From NCBI RefSeq assembly GCF_049275935.1, contig NZ_CP184830.1, positions 4,588,001 to 4,652,000 on the forward strand: 64,000 nt of DNA. Reading direction: 5' to 3'. Of this stretch, positions 38,001-41,000 are shown piece by piece. Numbering within the stretch: the first letter of the stretch is position 1; every line of letters begins with the position of its first letter. Source of the DNA: Endozoicomonas_A sp049275935. GTDB lineage: Bacteria > Pseudomonadota > Gammaproteobacteria > Pseudomonadales > Endozoicomonadaceae. The notes under the pieces are model-generated. The model ran no database searches, had not been told where the DNA came from, and saw nothing but the letters and a program-made list of their open reading frames with translations. A program made the translations under genes and the position numbers.

Positions 38001-41000
38001 TCAAACAATACCTCCAGTGCCTGCCGGAAATCATCTACAGTACCCTCGGCAAACTTAAGCCCATGGTCATTGCTATCAAGGACCAGTTCACGATAAAGCG
38101 GGTCGCCGGGATCCGGTAACCGCCGCATTGTCATACTGTTGTCAAAGCCGAACTCACCAAGAGGATCACTATAGAATTGTGTTTGCCATATCTCCGAAGC
38201 ACTGTTGAGAATGTATGGGTTTGCCCCAATTAACCGCAGTTGCAGGAATAGAGCCATTCCGTAGGATTGGGTCATCACCCGGGCCAGGTCGGCATCAGAC
38301 GAATAATGCTCTACATCCTTCAATCCAATCTGGAGGAAAGGCCCGGCTATTTCCCAATCCAGGACAATTACCCGACTGTCCGCGAGCAATCGGTCTTGTT
38401 CCGGGCGAACACTAATGGGCACCCTTCTTGCGACAAAACCAGTCTCTATCTCCCATTTGCGCCAGGCCAAAAGGGCATCGGCGAATTCATTAGGTTTACT
38501 GAAATAACCAAGCAAAGGCTTCAGCCTATCTGGGGTTCCATCCAGTTTCGACAGCTCACGCAGCTGAGAGCGATAGGCTCTGTGCTGGACGGTCGAGAAA
38601 AAAAAGGGTGAATGAGCCCCCATGGTGGTTTGCGAGGTCAAACGCTGATGCTTGTCGACAGACATCAAACCGTCGAGAAAAACCTTGCGATGACGGTTTC
38701 CTGAAGGTGGGAGCTCGACGATGAAGACCCTTTCGTCGGGGGCCAGGGCGAGTAATTCTGCGATCAGTAACCTCTCCTGGTGATCGGGTTTCTGATCAGT
38801 GTCCAGGGCTTTTTCTGCGTTGGTCACCAGACGAAGCAACAGTCTTCGTATCAGGCTTCGCAGAGCATCAGGCTCCGAGTCCATGTTAATGACTTCGTTG
38901 GCCAGTGTGACTACATCAGCCAACGGCAGTTGGTCTATTTTTTCATCAAGCTGCTGTCCTACCAGGGAGTCTGAGTGTTGGGTATAGGCTGACTCAATGG
39001 TATTGATCAGTGTCTGGGCATCACGCGATCCAAGCGGACCAGAGGACTGAAGCATAGACAGGATATTGCGCAGATAATCCGGAAAAGCCAGGCTCCTGGT
39101 CTCTGGCAAGTCCACCAGAACATAAGTTTCACCCGAAAGGTCGGTGACAACAGGCAGGTACTTGTTGTGTTTGTCGCTATCAAAAGCCTCGCCACTGGCC
39201 AGAGACACAGGATCAGTAGAACTGAGAGCGCTATCAGGATCGTGCTTCAGCCTTTTGTTAATCCCAAGGGAAAGGCTTGCTTGCAGCGACTTTCTCTGTT
39301 CGCTCCTTTTTCTGGCGTTCAGTCTCAGTACTTTTTTGTCTGCTTGGTCCGTCAGATAGTGACCCAGCAAATTTTTCAGAGACTTGATATACCAATCGCT
39401 CAAGTCGGAAAAGTGAGTTTGTGACCGTTGGACCGAGAGGGCAAGCAGGTCATCTTTTTCGAATACAGAAGCTATCAGGTCAGGGCTGGAGATCCGGAAT
39501 GGGTCTATGTCATTGCCACCAGGTGCGACAATGTCCTGCAAAGACCCAAGCAACAGGCGAGTAAACAATGCTGTCATCGCATTGGATGGCGGGTTTGCGA
39601 CTTTCCGGGCCAGTTGATACCCCGCCTGCTGGGTCCGGAAAAAATTCTCCCGGGCAAAGGGATCGCCATAGGCCACCAGACCCACCCCGGAAAACGGGTC
39701 ACCGATTGAGTCTGCGCGGACAAAGGCGCTCATCTGACGTTTTTCTTGTGGCTGAAGCTCTTTTGAAGCCCCGGCCCGGGCAACAGGGAGTTCGACATCG
39801 GCAGTCGGCAAAGGCATCAACCGGTAAGGAGAAAGGTTATCACCGGTGTTTTGATAGAGTCGACGGTTGTAATCCTCAATCAGATCGGAGAGTTTCTGCC
39901 TGCCATTGTTTTCGATAATCGCTTCAAGCAGTAAACGTTTGGCTTGTTGGAAATCAGGGTCACTCTCTTTACCTAGACGAACATAATCCCTGCCGGTGGG
40001 TAAAACGGGCAAATTCCGGAGTTTTTTCACCAACCCTCCTGCAACCGGGAGCTTGCGGGTTATTAACTGTCCCCGGTCGTCTTTCTCAAGCACCAGTTTG
40101 ACGCGATGGTCTGACTGTGACCACAGCGGATCGCCGTTGGCGGGCAGCACACCCGTCCATTTGCGCCCCAACTCATCCACCGCCACCAGAGCGTTACGAG
40201 CCGTGATTCGACGTGTCCGGATTTCACCAAACAGTGCTCTGGCGAAAGCCTCCACAGGGTAATGCTCGCCACTGGCATCAGCGCCACAGCCCACCAGACT
40301 GACAGTTCTGACAAAGCGCCCGCCGGTTATGCGCTCAAGCACTTTGGCCAGTTGCGCAACCGTCTTCCCGCCCAGAAGAAACTTTTCAGAACCGGCCTTA
40401 TCCCCCTGAAACTGACTACCGTGGCCAACTACAATAATGCGGGTGTCGTCTTTAAGAAAATCAGCTTGCAATGCCTCAAGCTTAATGTCGTGGCCTGTAT
40501 TCGGGTCGTACAGGGAACCATAAGAATCCAGAACTATATGGCGGCTGAAATCGGGCTGGTATTTGTTTGCCAGATATAAGCTGGCTGTGGTTTCAATGTC
40601 ATTGTCGCCCAGCTGAAGAATGACCTGGTTTGTATAATGGCTGTCTTGCTCAGCGTTCAGGGCATAACGCTCGGTTTTATCCGTTCTGGGTAACCAGCTA
40701 CTGGGGCATTCATCAGTACTGCAACTGATTAAATTAATCTGTGCTAATGGATTGATTTCCATGAAAAGGTCTTTTACTTCAAGATCAACAAGGTCTTTTT
40801 TTGAAAAAAAATCAGACAAATAATTCTGGGAGACTTCTAAAAATCCTCGGGACCCTGATATGGACATCGTCGATTTAGCCTGGTGCAATATTCCATCTTT
40901 CCGGTAATCAAAAAAACTGTAGGCGACTCTCTGATCAATATTCAATTCCCTGGCGATTGATTTTGCAGTTTTGTCTATATCTGTCTTGGCAGCGTTTAAT